Assembly (NCBI RefSeq): GCF_018390635.1
Contig: NZ_JAHBGE010000051.1
Location: 62,001-126,000, forward strand
Origin: Ancylobacter lacus
Lineage (GTDB): Bacteria; Pseudomonadota; Alphaproteobacteria; Rhizobiales; Xanthobacteraceae
DNA length: 64,000 bases
Direction of reading: 5' to 3'
Shown here: one piece after another, positions 28,140-38,137 of the stretch
How the letters are laid out: each line of letters starts with the position of its first letter
Position numbering within the stretch: position 1 is the stretch's first letter
Notes under the pieces: model-generated
Database searches by the model: none
Told to the model about the DNA's origin: nothing
Seen by the model: only the letters and a program-made list of their open reading frames with translations
Made by a program: the position numbers and the translations under genes

Positions 28140-29441
28140 ATGGGGCAGCATCGGGCTCGGCAGATTGAGCGCAGCGCACCCGGCACACGTGCCGCCGAAG
28201 GCGGTGCTGTTGTCGAAACCTCGTTCCCGAAGGGCAATCGCCCCGCCTGCCTGTCCCGCGCCGTCCGCCTCGCGCTTGTCGTGGGGGTCGGCCTGATGGC
28301 TGCCAACTGCACCACGAACAACAAATTCGCCAGCATCATCGACCCGAAATGGGGCGTCTCCGCCAGCCCGCGCGTGGTGAAGCCGGGTGACCCGATTCCG
28401 AAGGGTGGTGGAGCCTATCGCGTCGGAAAGCCCTATCAGATCGCCGGCAAGACCTACGTCCCGCAGGAAAATCCGAAGAATTACAAAGCCGTCGGCCTCG
28501 CCTCCTGGTATGGCGACGACTTTCACGGACGCCTGACCGCCAATGGCGAGGTGTTCGACATGGACTCCATCGCCGCGGCGCACCCGACGCTGCCGATGCC
28601 GTCCTATGTCCGCATCACCAACCTCGACAACCGTCGCTCGATCATCGCCCGCGTGAATGATCGCGGACCCTATCACCCCAACCGCGTGCTCGATGTTTCC
28701 CGTCGCACCGCCGAGCTCCTTGCATTCCGCAACAAGGGCACGGCACGAGTGAAGGTCGAGTATGTCGGCCTCGCCCCGCTTGATGGGTCGGACGATCGCA
28801 AGCTGGTGGCGACGCTCCGTGAAGGCGGCGATGCGCCGATGCCGTCGGATTCCGCGGTTATGGTCGCATCGGCCGACGCCGCCATGCCCGTCCGCCCGTC
28901 GACCATGCGCGTGCCCTCCATCGCCCCGCCGCCGCCGGATAGGCCGTTTGACATTGGTGGGCCGGAACTGGCCGATGCCGCGCCCCAGACGGCTCTGCCG
29001 CGCCAGACCTATATCCCCGTGGCCCCGCCCGCCCAGCCTGTCCAGCGTATCGCCATGGTGCAGCGGGTCGACGAGGTCGAGCCTCAGGCCAGCGTTCCCG
29101 AGCCGCTTCCGGCGCCACGCGCCGTCTCGGCACCCGTGGTCTCCACGCCCAAGCCTGCAGCCGCCGCGGCAAAGCCGGTCATCCGTCCCACCGGCGGGCC
29201 GGCCCTGGCGAGTCTGGCCCCCGTGCCACGCCCTGCGCCCGTAGCGGCGAAGCCGGTCGCCGCCGTGGCGGCCGCCAAGCCGGCGGCTAAGCCCGCGCCG
29301 AGGACGGCAGGCCCATCGGCCGTGCCCGGTCCGTCCTCCATTGCCGCCTCCGGTTGGGTTGTCGGCCCGCAGCCCGTTGCCGGCTATGCCCCGGCGTCGG
29401 GCGTTCTGACACCGGCCGGCTCGGGTTCCGGGCTGTATTGA
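28140..29441 (+). CDS. rlpA: RlpA-family septal ring lytic transglycosylase
   Basis: A cell-envelope protein of the RlpA family, which cleaves naked glycan strands at the septum. The double-psi beta-barrel spans about residues 115-205: ASWYGDDFHGRLTANGEVFD, AAAHPTLPMPSYVRITN with the conserved His, and IARVNDRGPYHPNRVLDVS with the conserved Asp. A hydrophobic export segment precedes LMAANC; the Asn at -1 makes this a poor lipobox. The last 200 residues are alanine/proline-rich with no clear SPOR domain. The start is uncertain: the ATG at 28140 has a G-run just ahead, but in-frame starts further upstream (from 27987) also exist. Confidence 0.82.
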   Translation: MGQHRARQIERSAPGTRAAEGGAVVETSFPKGNRPACLSRAVRLALVVGVGLMAANCTTNNKFASIIDPKWGVSASPRVVKPGDPIPKGGGAYRVGKPYQIAGKTYVPQENPKNYKAVGLASWYGDDFHGRLTANGEVFDMDSIAAAHPTLPMPSYVRITNLDNRRSIIARVNDRGPYHPNRVLDVSRRTAELLAFRNKGTARVKVEYVGLAPLDGSDDRKLVATLREGGDAPMPSDSAVMVASADAAMPVRPSTMRVPSIAPPPPDRPFDIGGPELADAAPQTALPRQTYIPVAPPAQPVQRIAMVQRVDEVEPQASVPEPLPAPRAVSAPVVSTPKPAAAAAKPVIRPTGGPALASLAPVPRPAPVAAKPVAAVAAAKPAAKPAPRTAGPSAVPGPSSIAASGWVVGPQPVAGYAPASGVLTPAGSGSGLY

Positions 29442-29522
29442 GGCGGATGCCGCGCTAGCATGAAGCCAGCGGAAGGCGGGACCATCTCGCTTCCGCTTTA
29501 TGTCCCAGCAAGGCTGCATGCT

Positions 29523-30767
29523 ATGGCGTCTTCTCGAAGGACCGCACCACTTCCGGCGGAAACGGCACCGCGCCCGGCCACATGGATCGTGGCCGGATGC
29601 CTTATCCTTCTCGGCATCTGTCTTGCCCCGCAGGCTTTCGCACAGGTCGCGGCCCCGGCCATCGCTTCGCCGCAGGCGCTTCTGATGGATTTCGACAGCG
29701 GCACCGTGCTGTTCGAGCGTGATGCCGACACCCAGGTGGCGCCGGCGAACCTCACCAAGCTGATGACGATGGCGCTGGTTTTTCGCACCATCGAGACCGG
29801 CAAGATCACTCCCGATGACGCCCTGACCGTCAGCGAATATGCCTGGCGCAAAGGTGGCGCCCCTTCCGGCAGCACCGCGATGTTCGCCGCGCTCAACAGC
29901 CGGATCAAGGTGTCGGACCTGATGCGGGGCGTCATGGTCCAGTCAGGCAACGATGCCGCGCTCGTGCTGGCCGAAGGCATCGCCGGCAACGAACTGGCCT
30001 TTGCCGGTCGGATGAACGACGAGGCGAAGAGGCTCGGGCTCACCGGCTCCACCTTCCGCAACGCGACGGGGCTGGCCGATCCGGGCCAGGTCACCACCGC
30101 GCGCGACATGGCCCGGCTGGCGACGCATGTCATCCGCACCTATCCGCAGGACTATGCGATCTATTCCGAGAAGGAATTCACCTGGAACAAGATACGCCAG
30201 CTGAACCGCAACCCGCTGCTCGGCATGAGCCTCGGCGCGGATGGACTGGTGACGGGATACTTAAAAGATGCCGGCTTCAATGTCGTCGGCTCCGCCGTTC
30301 AGAACGGGCAACGCCTCATCGTCGTCATCCTCGGTGCCAAATCGGACAAGGAGCGAGCGGAGGACGCCCGCAAGCTGCTGGAATGGGGCTTCCGCTCCTT
30401 TGAGCAGCGTGTCCTGTTCACCGACGGACAGGTGGTCGGCGATGCCGCGATGTATGGCGGCACCCTGGGCAATGCCCCCCTCGTCGGCGTCGGCGCCATC
30501 CGGCTGCTGGTGCCTCGGGACGGCACCGAACGTATCACCGCGCGTATCCAGTATGTCGGGCCGATCCCCGCTCCGGTTGAGAAGGGCCAGGAGCTGGCCC
30601 GTCTGCGGATCTTTCGCGGCGAGCAAATGGCGCTGGACGTGCCGCTTGTTGCTGCGGAGGCGGTGCCTCGCGGCCCGCTCTGGCGGCGTGCACTGGACGG
30701 TGCCTATGAGCTGGTGGTGACGCTGGCCCGGCAGGGGTACGACAAGCTGAAGAGCCGCCTGGGATGA
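29523..30767 (+). CDS. D-alanyl-D-alanine carboxypeptidase homologue with degenerate active site
   Basis: A 414-residue PBP5/6-type protein with a signal peptide ending near AQAFAQ and, after the transpeptidase-like domain, a PBP5 C-terminal beta domain and an amphipathic tail (YDKLKSRLG). Overall similarity to DacC/DacF is strong (RKGGAPSGSTAMFA, FRNATGLADPG, NRNPLLG). Yet the SxxK motif reads NLTK, with Asn76 in place of the nucleophilic serine, and the KTG motif reads VTG, with Val243 in place of lysine; only SGN (141-143) is intact. It should therefore lack carboxypeptidase activity and may act as a regulator or scaffold. The frame is otherwise intact. tmk follows with an ATGA overlap. 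Confidence 0.88.
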   Translation: MASSRRTAPLPAETAPRPATWIVAGCLILLGICLAPQAFAQVAAPAIASPQALLMDFDSGTVLFERDADTQVAPANLTKLMTMALVFRTIETGKITPDDALTVSEYAWRKGGAPSGSTAMFAALNSRIKVSDLMRGVMVQSGNDAALVLAEGIAGNELAFAGRMNDEAKRLGLTGSTFRNATGLADPGQVTTARDMARLATHVIRTYPQDYAIYSEKEFTWNKIRQLNRNPLLGMSLGADGLVTGYLKDAGFNVVGSAVQNGQRLIVVILGAKSDKERAEDARKLLEWGFRSFEQRVLFTDGQVVGDAAMYGGTLGNAPLVGVGAIRLLVPRDGTERITARIQYVGPIPAPVEKGQELARLRIFRGEQMALDVPLVAAEAVPRGPLWRRALDGAYELVVTLARQGYDKLKSRLG

Positions 30768-31474
30768 ACCCGCTGCCACGCCAGATGACCGGCGTCACTT
30801 CCCCCCTCGCGACGTCGCGGGGGCGTTTCATCACGCTTGAAGGCGGGGAAGGGGCCGGCAAGTCGACCCAGGCACGGCGTCTCGCCGAGCGGCTGCGTGG
30901 CGCTGGCTACGAGGTCGTCACAACCCGCGAGCCCGGCGGGTCGCCCGGTGCTGAAGCGATCCGCCACGTGCTGTTGTCGGGTGCGGCCAAGCCGCTCGGC
31001 GCCGAGGCCGAGACCATGCTGTTCGCCGCGGCGCGGGCCGACCACCTGGCCACAACCATACGGCCCGCGCTCGAACGGGGCGCGTGGGTCATCTGCGACC
31101 GCTTCGCCGACTCGACCCGAGTTTATCAGGGCTCCGCCGGCCATGTGGGGCAGGGCCTCATCGCTGCACTGGAGAGCGTGACGGTCGGAGACACCCGACC
31201 GGACCTCACCCTGGTTCTCGATCTTCCCGTTGAGGAAGGACTTGCGCGTGCCGCCCGGCGCAGCGCCGGTGGAAAGACGGACCGCTTCGAAAGCGAGACA
31301 CTCGATTTCCACCGCCGCCTGCGCGAAGGGTTCCGTGCACTGGTCGCCGCCGAGCCCCGCCGCTGCGCGCTGATAGACGCGGGCCGCGATCCGTTGACGG
31401 TGTCCAATGCGATATGGGATGTCGTGACCGACCGCCTTCCCCCGCACCGGAACGGATCGACCGACATCCCATGA
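30764..31474 (+). CDS. tmk: Thymidylate kinase
   Basis: A 236-residue dTMP kinase making dTDP for DNA synthesis. The P-loop is in FITLEGGEGAGKSTQARRL (about residues 22-40), the DRF motif in VICDRFADSTRVYQG, and TTREPGGSPGAEAIR is the typical dTMP-binding segment. The N-terminus is about 15 residues longer than usual; the ATG at 30764 overlaps the previous stop codon (ATGA), supporting it, though an internal start is possible. holB starts inside its stop codon. The tmk-holB-metG-tatD-MBL order is a common alphaproteobacterial operon. Confidence 0.93.
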   Translation: MNPLPRQMTGVTSPLATSRGRFITLEGGEGAGKSTQARRLAERLRGAGYEVVTTREPGGSPGAEAIRHVLLSGAAKPLGAEAETMLFAAARADHLATTIRPALERGAWVICDRFADSTRVYQGSAGHVGQGLIAALESVTVGDTRPDLTLVLDLPVEEGLARAARRSAGGKTDRFESETLDFHRRLREGFRALVAAEPRRCALIDAGRDPLTVSNAIWDVVTDRLPPHRNGSTDIP

Positions 31475-32508
31475 GCGCCGAGGCTCCCGTCGAAGCCGAC
31501 CGCCTCGAGGGTGCGCCGCATCCCCGCCAGCGCACGCATCTCGTCGGCCATGACGACGCACAGATGATGGTGCGCGAGGCGTGGGACGCCGGGCGCCTGC
31601 CGCATGCGCTGCTGCTGGGCGGAACTGAAGGCATCGGCAAGGCCACTCTGGCCTATCGAATTGCCCGTTTCGTGCTCTCGGGTGGCGCCGCGCCTGCCGG
31701 TTCGCTGGAGGTGGCCGCCGATCACCCAGCGGCGCGCCAGGTGCAGGCACTCTCACATCCCGATCTTCTGGTCCTGCGGCGGATCGCCGGGGACAACGGC
31801 AAGTTGCCCTCCTTCATACCGGCCGAGCAGGTGCGGCGACTGAAGTCCTTTTTCGGCTCGACCGCCGCCCTCGGCGGATGGCGCGTCTGCATCGTCGACA
31901 CGCTGGACGAGATGAACGCGCAGGGCGCCAACGCACTGCTCAAGACGCTCGAAGAGCCACCGGCCCGGGCGCTGTTCCTTCTGGTGAGCCATGCTCCCGG
32001 CCGGCTGCTGCCGACCATCCGCTCGCGCTGCCGGGCGGTGTCGCTGAGGCCGCTGCGCGACAGTGAGGTGATCGGCGCGCTTGACCAGCTCGGCGAGGAG
32101 ATGGGCGGTCTCGACCCCGGCCGCTTCGAGGCCGCCGCCACCGCGGCCGAAGGTAGCGTCAGGGAAGCCCTGAGGCTGCTCTTGGGGGAGGGGCTGGCGA
32201 TCCGCACCGCGACCGAGGAACTGCTGGACAGCCTGCCCGATGCCGACGGCCGGGCGCTTCACGCCCTTGGCGACCGGCTCCAGGGCGACCGCGCCGGCGG
32301 ACTGGAGAGCTTCGTCGCCACCATCGAAGCCTGGGTGAGCGACCACGCGACCGGGCGCCGGCAAAGACCCGGCCTTCGCCTTGCACGGTTGCCGGAGGTG
32401 TGGGAGAAGGTTCGCCGCGCTGCGGTCGACGCCGACACCTTCAATCTCGACCGCAAGACACTCGTCTTCCGGATCTTCGCGTCGATCGAGGAGGCAATCA
32501 CCCGCTAG
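31471..32508 (+). CDS. holB: DNA polymerase III subunit delta'
   Basis: A 345-residue clamp-loader subunit. The AAA+ core shows [20 protein letters not shown], a P-loop whose last position is Ala rather than Ser/Thr, as expected for the non-hydrolysing delta' subunit. [44 protein letters not shown] and [17 protein letters not shown] with the SRC motif are all typical. The ATG at 31471 overlaps the tmk stop codon, giving translational coupling. The zinc module of the E. coli protein is not evident. Confidence 0.92.
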   Translation: MSAEAPVEADRLEGAPHPRQRTHLVGHDDAQMMVREAWDAGRLPHALLLGGTEGIGKATLAYRIARFVLSGGAAPAGSLEVAADHPAARQVQALSHPDLLVLRRIAGDNGKLPSFIPAEQVRRLKSFFGSTAALGGWRVCIVDTLDEMNAQGANALLKTLEEPPARALFLLVSHAPGRLLPTIRSRCRAVSLRPLRDSEVIGALDQLGEEMGGLDPGRFEAAATAAEGSVREALRLLLGEGLAIRTATEELLDSLPDADGRALHALGDRLQGDRAGGLESFVATIEAWVSDHATGRRQRPGLRLARLPEVWEKVRRAAVDADTFNLDRKTLVFRIFASIEEAITR

Positions 32509-32551
32509 GGTGAGGAATCCCGGCGGCGGCTCGCCAACGGGACATGCCCGC

Positions 32552-34099
32552 GTGACTTCGACCTTCTACATCACCACCGCGATCGACTACCCCAACGGCT
32601 CGCCCCATATCGGGCACGCCTATGAGAAGATCGCGGCTGACGCGATCGCCCGGTTCCGCCGCCTCGAGGGCGACCGTGTGCGCTTCCTTACCGGCACTGA
32701 CGAGCACGGGCTGAAGATGATGCAGACGGCCCAGAAGCAGGGCCTGACGCCGCTCGAATGGGCGACGAAAAATGCGACCCGCTTCCAGCAGATGGACGCA
32801 CTGCTGGGTGTCTCCTACGACCGCTTCATCCGCACCACGGACGCCGACCACATCGCGTCCAGCCAGGCCATCTGGCGCAAAATGCTGGCAAAGGGCGACA
32901 TCTACCTCAGCGCCTATTCCGGCTGGTACTCGGTCCGCGACGAGGCCTATTACGCCGAGGACGAGACCACGGTGACGCCCGATGGCGTGCGGCTCGGCCC
33001 GCAGGGCACGCCGGTGGAGTGGACCGAGGAGAAGAGCTATTTCTTCCGCCTCTCGGCCTATCAGCAGCCGCTCCTCGACTATTACGCCGCCCATCCCGAT
33101 TTCATCCAGCCGGAGAGCCGCCGCAACGAGGTGCTGAGCTTCGTGAAGGGCGGGCTGCAGGACCTCTCCATCAGCCGCACCACCTTCTCCTGGGGCGTGC
33201 CGGTACCGGACGATCCCGAGCACGTGATGTATGTGTGGGTCGACGCCCTCACCAACTACATCACGGGCTGCGGCTATCCCGATGAAGATGGCGAGGCCTT
33301 CCGCACCTGGTGGCCGGCGGCGCTCCATGTCATCGGCAAGGACATCATCCGCTTCCACGCCGTCTATTGGCCGGCCTTCCTCATGTCGGCCGGGATAGCG
33401 CCGCCCCATGCCGTCTTTGCCCACGGTTTCATCCACAATCGCGGGGAGAAGATGTCGAAGTCGGTCGGCAACGTGATCGACCCGTTCGACCTCGCCGCCG
33501 CCTATGGCGTTGATGCGCTGCGCTATTTCCTGCTGCGGGAGATTCCCTTCGGCCAGGACGGCAGCTACAGCCACGAGGCCATCGTCGCCCGCACCAATGC
33601 CGATCTCGCGAACGACCTCGGCAATCTCGCCCAGCGCTCGCTCTCCATGGTCGCGAAAAACCTCGGCGGCGTGCTGCCCGTACCCGGGGCGCTCTCGGAA
33701 GAGGATGCCGCCATCCTCGCCAGCGCCGATGCCATGCTGGAGAAGGTCCGCGAGGCTATGCGGGGCTGGCAGATACACCAGGCGATCGGCGCGATCTGGG
33801 CCGTCGTGGCCGATGCCAACCGCTACTTTGCCGCGGCCGCTCCGTGGGAGTTGCGCAAATCGGATCCGGAGCGCTTCGGCACCGTGCTTTGGACCACCGC
33901 CGAGGTGATCCGGCAGGTGTCCATCCTCGCCCAGCCCATCATCCCATCCAGCGCCGCCAAGCTGCTGGACCTGCTGGCGGTGCCGGAGCCGGCCCGCACC
34001 TTCGCCGCGCTCGGCGGGGCAGGGCGCCTCGCAGGCGGCACCGCCCTCCCTGCCCCGGTCGCGGTGTTCCCGCGCTATGTCGAGGCGGAAGCGTCCTGA
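32552..34099 (+). CDS. metG: Methionyl-tRNA synthetase
   Basis: A 515-residue class I aminoacyl-tRNA synthetase. The HIGH signature occurs as [12 protein letters not shown] near residue 20 and the KMSKS loop as [14 protein letters not shown]. The zinc-knuckle cysteines of the E. coli type are absent, as in the shorter bacterial MetRS class. The start is inferred to be GTG at 32552 ([15 protein letters not shown] follows); no ATG is suitable, and extending upstream would run into holB in another frame. It ends with a TGATG overlap to the tatD-family gene. Confidence 0.95.
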   Translation: MTSTFYITTAIDYPNGSPHIGHAYEKIAADAIARFRRLEGDRVRFLTGTDEHGLKMMQTAQKQGLTPLEWATKNATRFQQMDALLGVSYDRFIRTTDADHIASSQAIWRKMLAKGDIYLSAYSGWYSVRDEAYYAEDETTVTPDGVRLGPQGTPVEWTEEKSYFFRLSAYQQPLLDYYAAHPDFIQPESRRNEVLSFVKGGLQDLSISRTTFSWGVPVPDDPEHVMYVWVDALTNYITGCGYPDEDGEAFRTWWPAALHVIGKDIIRFHAVYWPAFLMSAGIAPPHAVFAHGFIHNRGEKMSKSVGNVIDPFDLAAAYGVDALRYFLLREIPFGQDGSYSHEAIVARTNADLANDLGNLAQRSLSMVAKNLGGVLPVPGALSEEDAAILASADAMLEKVREAMRGWQIHQAIGAIWAVVADANRYFAAAAPWELRKSDPERFGTVLWTTAEVIRQVSILAQPIIPSSAAKLLDLLAVPEPARTFAALGGAGRLAGGTALPAPVAVFPRYVEAEAS

Positions 34100-34896
34100 T
34101 GGCCCTGGAACGCCCTGCCGGCATGATGGTCGACAGCCATTGCCACCTCGACTTTCCGGACTTCGCCGCCGAACTCGATGCGGTCGTCGAACGCGCACGT
34201 GCGGCCGGCGTGGGACGGCTGGTGACGATCGGCACCCGGGTGCGCCGCTCGGCCGAGGTGCGTGCCATCGCCGAGCGTTTCGAGCACGTCTATTGCTCGG
34301 TGGGGACGCATCCCCACAATGCCGGCGAGGAAGCTGATGTCACCCTTGATGAACTGCTGGGTGAGGCCGACCATCCCAAGGTCGTCGCCATCGGGGAAGC
34401 GGGGCTCGACTATCACTACGACACTGCGCCGCGCGATGCGCAGGCCGCCGGATTTCGCCGCCACATCGAGGCGGCGCGGCGCACCGGCCTGCCGCTCGTC
34501 ATCCATGCCCGCGACGCCGATGAGGATGTCGCGGCGATCCTGGAAGACGAGACGGGGAAGGGCGCTTTCGGCTTCGTCCTGCACTGCTTCACCGCGGGAG
34601 AGGCTCTCGCGCGACGCGCCGTTGCACTTGGTGGCTACGTCTCCTTCTCCGGCATCCTGACCTTCAAATCCGGGGCGCCGCTGCGGGAGATCGCGGCCGC
34701 CCTGCCGGCCGACCGCCTGCTGGTGGAGACCGACGCCCCCTATCTCGCGCCCAATTCGAAGCGGGGAAAGCGGAACGAGCCCTCCTTCGTGGTCGAGACC
34801 GCTGCCGTGCTGGCGCAGGCACGAGGGATTTCGCCCGAGGCGCTGGCGGACCTGACGACGGCCAATTTCTTTCGGCTCTTCTCGCGCGCGCTCTGA
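34099..34896 (+). CDS. TatD-family metal-dependent hydrolase
   Basis: A 265-residue TIM-barrel hydrolase of the TatD/YcfH family, linked to DNA repair and D-aminoacyl or nuclease activities. Metal ligands are visible in MVDSHCHLD (HxH), AIGEAGLDYHY (Glu), LVIHARDA (His), LHCFTA (His) and VETDAPYLAP (Asp). The start overlaps the metG stop by one base. A later ATG at 34123 (MVDSHCHLD region) would give the more usual N-terminus and is an alternative. Position after metG is conserved widely in bacteria. Confidence 0.9.
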   Translation: MALERPAGMMVDSHCHLDFPDFAAELDAVVERARAAGVGRLVTIGTRVRRSAEVRAIAERFEHVYCSVGTHPHNAGEEADVTLDELLGEADHPKVVAIGEAGLDYHYDTAPRDAQAAGFRRHIEAARRTGLPLVIHARDADEDVAAILEDETGKGAFGFVLHCFTAGEALARRAVALGGYVSFSGILTFKSGAPLREIAAALPADRLLVETDAPYLAPNSKRGKRNEPSFVVETAAVLAQARGISPEALADLTTANFFRLFSRAL

Positions 34897-34907
34897 GGAA
34901 CCACGCC

Positions 34908-35705
34908 ATGGCACTGAGCTTCACCGTTCTGGGATGTGGCTCATCGGGTGGCGTGCCACGCGTGGGGCAGGGTTGGGGGGCCTGCGATCCCGCGGAACCG
35001 CGTAACCGGCGCCGGCGCTGTTCCATGCTTGCGGAACGCCGGGGAGCGGATGGCGCACGGACCACGGTGCTCATCGATACATCGCCGGACCTGCGCGAGC
35101 AGCTGCTTAGTGCCGACGTCCGGCGGCTGGATGGCGTTCTGATCACCCATGAGCACGCTGACCACACCCACGGCATCGACGATGTGCGCCCGCTCACCAT
35201 CCTGCAGCGCCGGCGCATCGATACCTGGATGGATGCGGAGACCTCGGCCGTCGTGCGGCAGCGCTTCGGCTACTGCTTCGAGACACCGCCGGGCAGCGAC
35301 TATCCCCCGATCCTCAACGAGCACCGCTACCGGCACGGCGAACCGGTCCGGGTGCCAGGTCCGGGCGGCGAGGTGGAGGCGATGCCATTCCGGCAGTACC
35401 ACGGCAAGATCATCGCCTTCGGCTTTCGCATCGGCGGCCTGGCCTATTCCAGCGACCTCCACGACATACCGGAAGAGAGCCTCCCTTTTCTCGAAGGGCT
35501 GGATGTGTGGATCGTCGACGCACTGCGTCCCACACCGCATCCCAGCCATTTTTCGCTCTCGGACGCATTGGCCTGGATTGAACGTCTCCGCCCGAAACGG
35601 GCCATTCTCACCAACCTGCACACGGACCTCGATTACGGCACGCTTCGGCGCGAGCTGCCGCCGGGCGTCGAGCCGGCCCATGACGGCATGATCGTCGAGC
35701 TTTGA
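34908..35705 (+). CDS. MBL-fold metallohydrolase (PhnP-like)
   Basis: A 265-residue metallo-beta-lactamase-fold protein of the PhnP/phosphoribosyl cyclic phosphodiesterase type. The N-terminus reads VLGCGSSGGVPRVGQ and the metal site ITHEHADHTHGIDD (HxHxDH); LAYSSDLHDIP and AILTNLHTDLDYG give further ligands. In many alphaproteobacteria this gene follows tatD, as here, 11 bases downstream. The true substrate is not known; a cyclic phosphodiester is the family expectation. No phosphonate genes are present. Confidence 0.88.
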   Translation: MALSFTVLGCGSSGGVPRVGQGWGACDPAEPRNRRRRCSMLAERRGADGARTTVLIDTSPDLREQLLSADVRRLDGVLITHEHADHTHGIDDVRPLTILQRRRIDTWMDAETSAVVRQRFGYCFETPPGSDYPPILNEHRYRHGEPVRVPGPGGEVEAMPFRQYHGKIIAFGFRIGGLAYSSDLHDIPEESLPFLEGLDVWIVDALRPTPHPSHFSLSDALAWIERLRPKRAILTNLHTDLDYGTLRRELPPGVEPAHDGMIVEL

Positions 35706-35830
35706 CGCATACAACCGGCAGCCCGATATCTCGCCTCAGCTACAGCATGATCTATTTTCCATAATATGTCTTCTGCGACTCTGAGGTCATGGATTGCCGG
35801 AGACAGATGGAAGCGACACGGAGGCCCGGC

Positions 35831-36652
35831 ATGACCCCTTCCCGCGAGATCGAGCGGCTGCTCGCCATCATGGCGGCGCTGCGCGCACCGGCTACCGGGT
35901 GCCCATGGGATCTGGAGCAGGATTTCCGCTCCATCGCGCCCTACACGATCGAGGAAGCCTATGAGGTTGCCGACGCCATTGAGCGCGACGACATGGACGA
36001 CCTCTGCGACGAACTGGGCGATCTGCTGCTTCAGGTGGTGTTCCACGCACGGATGGCGCAGGAAATTGGCGCGTTCGATTTTGGGGACGTGGTGATGGCG
36101 GTGACGTCCAAGATGGTCCGCCGCCATCCCCATGTGTTCGGCGATGCCGCGGGGCGTGACGTCGCCGCGGTGAACGCCGCGTGGGACGCCATCAAGGCGG
36201 AGGAGAAGCGCGCGCGGGCCGAACGCCGCGCCCGGCGCAACCTCCCGCCCGAGGGCAGGGCGCGAACGCTGGGCGATGTTCCCGCCAATGCCCCTGCCCT
36301 CACCCGCGCCGTCAAGCTTCAGGACAAGGCGGCTAAAGTCGGGTTCGACTGGCCGGGCGTCGAACCCGTCATCGACAAGATTCGGGAAGAGATCGCCGAA
36401 GTCGAAGCGGAAATCGCGTCGGGAGATCGGGAAGCCGCGGCCGGCGAAGTGGGCGACCTGTTGTTTGCCCTCGCCAATCTCGCCCGCCATCTCGATGTCG
36501 ACCCCGAGGCGGCGCTGCGTCGGACCAACACGAAGTTCGTGCGCCGTTTCGGCAGCATCGAGGATGCGCTGGAGCGGGAGGGCCGGACGCCGGCGGCGGC
36601 GACGCTGGAGGAGATGGAAGCCCTGTGGCAGGCCGCCAAGGCGGAGGAATAG
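35831..36652 (+). CDS. mazG: Nucleoside triphosphate pyrophosphohydrolase MazG
   Basis: A 273-residue MazG with two pyrophosphohydrolase halves. The first carries GCPWDLEQDFRSI and EEAYEVADAIERDDMDDLCDELGD (the ExxE...ExxD Mg2+ motif), the second EEIAEVEAEIASGDREAAAGEVGD. It hydrolyses (d)NTPs to monophosphates, removing aberrant nucleotides and possibly ppGpp. The ATG at 35831 is chosen because GGAGG lies six bases upstream; longer starts at 35789 and 35807 lack that. It is convergent with hflX across 77 bases in which I see no clear terminator. Confidence 0.93.
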   Translation: MTPSREIERLLAIMAALRAPATGCPWDLEQDFRSIAPYTIEEAYEVADAIERDDMDDLCDELGDLLLQVVFHARMAQEIGAFDFGDVVMAVTSKMVRRHPHVFGDAAGRDVAAVNAAWDAIKAEEKRARAERRARRNLPPEGRARTLGDVPANAPALTRAVKLQDKAAKVGFDWPGVEPVIDKIREEIAEVEAEIASGDREAAAGEVGDLLFALANLARHLDVDPEAALRRTNTKFVRRFGSIEDALEREGRTPAAATLEEMEALWQAAKAEE

Positions 36653-36729
36653 CGGGCCGGGTGCCCGCCATTGGCCGCTCCACCCGTCATACCGCGCCAC
36701 CGTCGAAGGCCAGACGGCCCTGCGTCCGG

Positions 36730-38136
36730 TTAATGGCGGGGCACGCCGGTGCGCCGGGCGCCAAACCGTCGCTCCAGATGCTCCACCCGGTCGGGATCGA
36801 CCCTCACCGCGAGATGCAGCCGGCCGCTTTCGGCGACGCGACGTTCCAAAACCTCGCTGTGGCGATAGAGCCAGCTCAGGCCTTCGCCGTCGGCCGGATC
36901 AAGGTCGAGCGCCAGGGTGATCCTCTCGCGCCCGAGCCGCTGCTGGATGGCGCGGGTGAGATCCTCGAGCCCCTCACCGGTGAGCGCGGAAACCGGGATC
37001 GGGTGCTCGTCGCCCTGCCGCCGCTCGGCGACGTTGAAGAGGCGCGTGCGATCTTCCACGTCCAGCTTGTCGATCTTGTTCCAGACCTCGACCAGCCGGC
37101 CGTGATCGGCGGGATCGATGCCGAGATCGGCGAGGACGTCGTCGACGTCATGGGCCTGCGCGTCGGCGTCTTCGTGCGAGAGGTCACGGACATGAAGGAT
37201 GATGTCCGCCTCGATGACCTCTTCCAGGGTGGCGCGGAACGCCGCGACCAGCTGCGTCGGCAGCTCGGAGATGAAGCCGACGGTGTCGGACAGGATGATG
37301 CGCTCGCCGCTCGGCAGCTCGACGGCCCTGAGGGTAGGGTCGAGCGTCGCGAAGAGCAGGTCCTGCGCCCGAACCTGCGCCCGCGTCAGACGGTTGAACA
37401 GGGTGGACTTGCCGGCATTGGTGTAACCCACCAAGGCCACCACGGGATAGGGCACCTTCTTGCGGCTCGCGCGATGCAGAGCCCGGGTCCGCTTCACCTG
37501 CTCGAGCTCCCGCTCGATCTTGGTGATGCGCTCGCCGATGATGCGCCGGTCCGCTTCGATCTGGGTCTCACCGGGACCGCCGAGAAAGCCGAAGCCGCCC
37601 CGTTGGCGTTCCAGATGGGTCCAGGAGCGTACCAGCCGGCTTTTCTGGTAGCTGAGATGCGCCAGCTCCACTTGAAGCACGCCTTCACGCGTGCGGGCAC
37701 GCTGGCCGAAGATCTCGAGGATCAGCGCCGTACGGTCGATGACTTTCGCCGACCATGCCTTTTCGAGATTGCGCTGCTGAACCGGGCTGAGCGGAGCATC
37801 AACGAAAACCAGCCCTGCCCCACCCTCGCGCACCCGCTCGGCGATCTCCTCGACCTTGCCCGTGCCGAGATAAGTCGCCGGGCGCACCGTGGAAAGCCCC
37901 ACGATGGCCTGACCAACCACATCGAGATCGATCGCGAGGGCAAGGCCGACAGCCTCATCGAGGCGCGCCTCGGGCGTACGCCGCGGAGGCTCGCCCTCCC
38001 CGGGCCTGAAACGCGTCAGGTTCGGCTCGATGACCACAACGCGGGTCGCGTCCGCCGGCGTGTCCGTCACGCCCGCGACGGTCGAAGCGGTTGCGGCTTT
38101 GGCGAGCCGGCGACCGGCGGCACTCTTGAGGTCCAA
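36730..38136 (-). CDS. hflX: GTPase HflX
   Basis: A 468-residue ribosome-associated GTPase that splits stalled ribosomes. The HflX N-domain (GLSTVRPATYLGTGKVEEI), the glycine-rich linker (GGFGFLGGPGETQIEADRR) and the G domain are clear: G1 GYTNAGKST, G3 DTVGF, G4 NKID. The start appears to be TTG at 38136; AAGGG in the last codons of hfq lies at a good distance, and the two genes are separated by only one base, so they should be co-translated. The first 35 residues are not conserved, so a start further inside is possible. Confidence 0.93.
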   Translation of the reverse strand: MDLKSAAGRRLAKAATASTVAGVTDTPADATRVVVIEPNLTRFRPGEGEPPRRTPEARLDEAVGLALAIDLDVVGQAIVGLSTVRPATYLGTGKVEEIAERVREGGAGLVFVDAPLSPVQQRNLEKAWSAKVIDRTALILEIFGQRARTREGVLQVELAHLSYQKSRLVRSWTHLERQRGGFGFLGGPGETQIEADRRIIGERITKIERELEQVKRTRALHRASRKKVPYPVVALVGYTNAGKSTLFNRLTRAQVRAQDLLFATLDPTLRAVELPSGERIILSDTVGFISELPTQLVAAFRATLEEVIEADIILHVRDLSHEDADAQAHDVDDVLADLGIDPADHGRLVEVWNKIDKLDVEDRTRLFNVAERRQGDEHPIPVSALTGEGLEDLTRAIQQRLGRERITLALDLDPADGEGLSWLYRHSEVLERRVAESGRLHLAVRVDPDRVEHLERRFGARRTGVPRH

Positions 38137-38137
38137 A

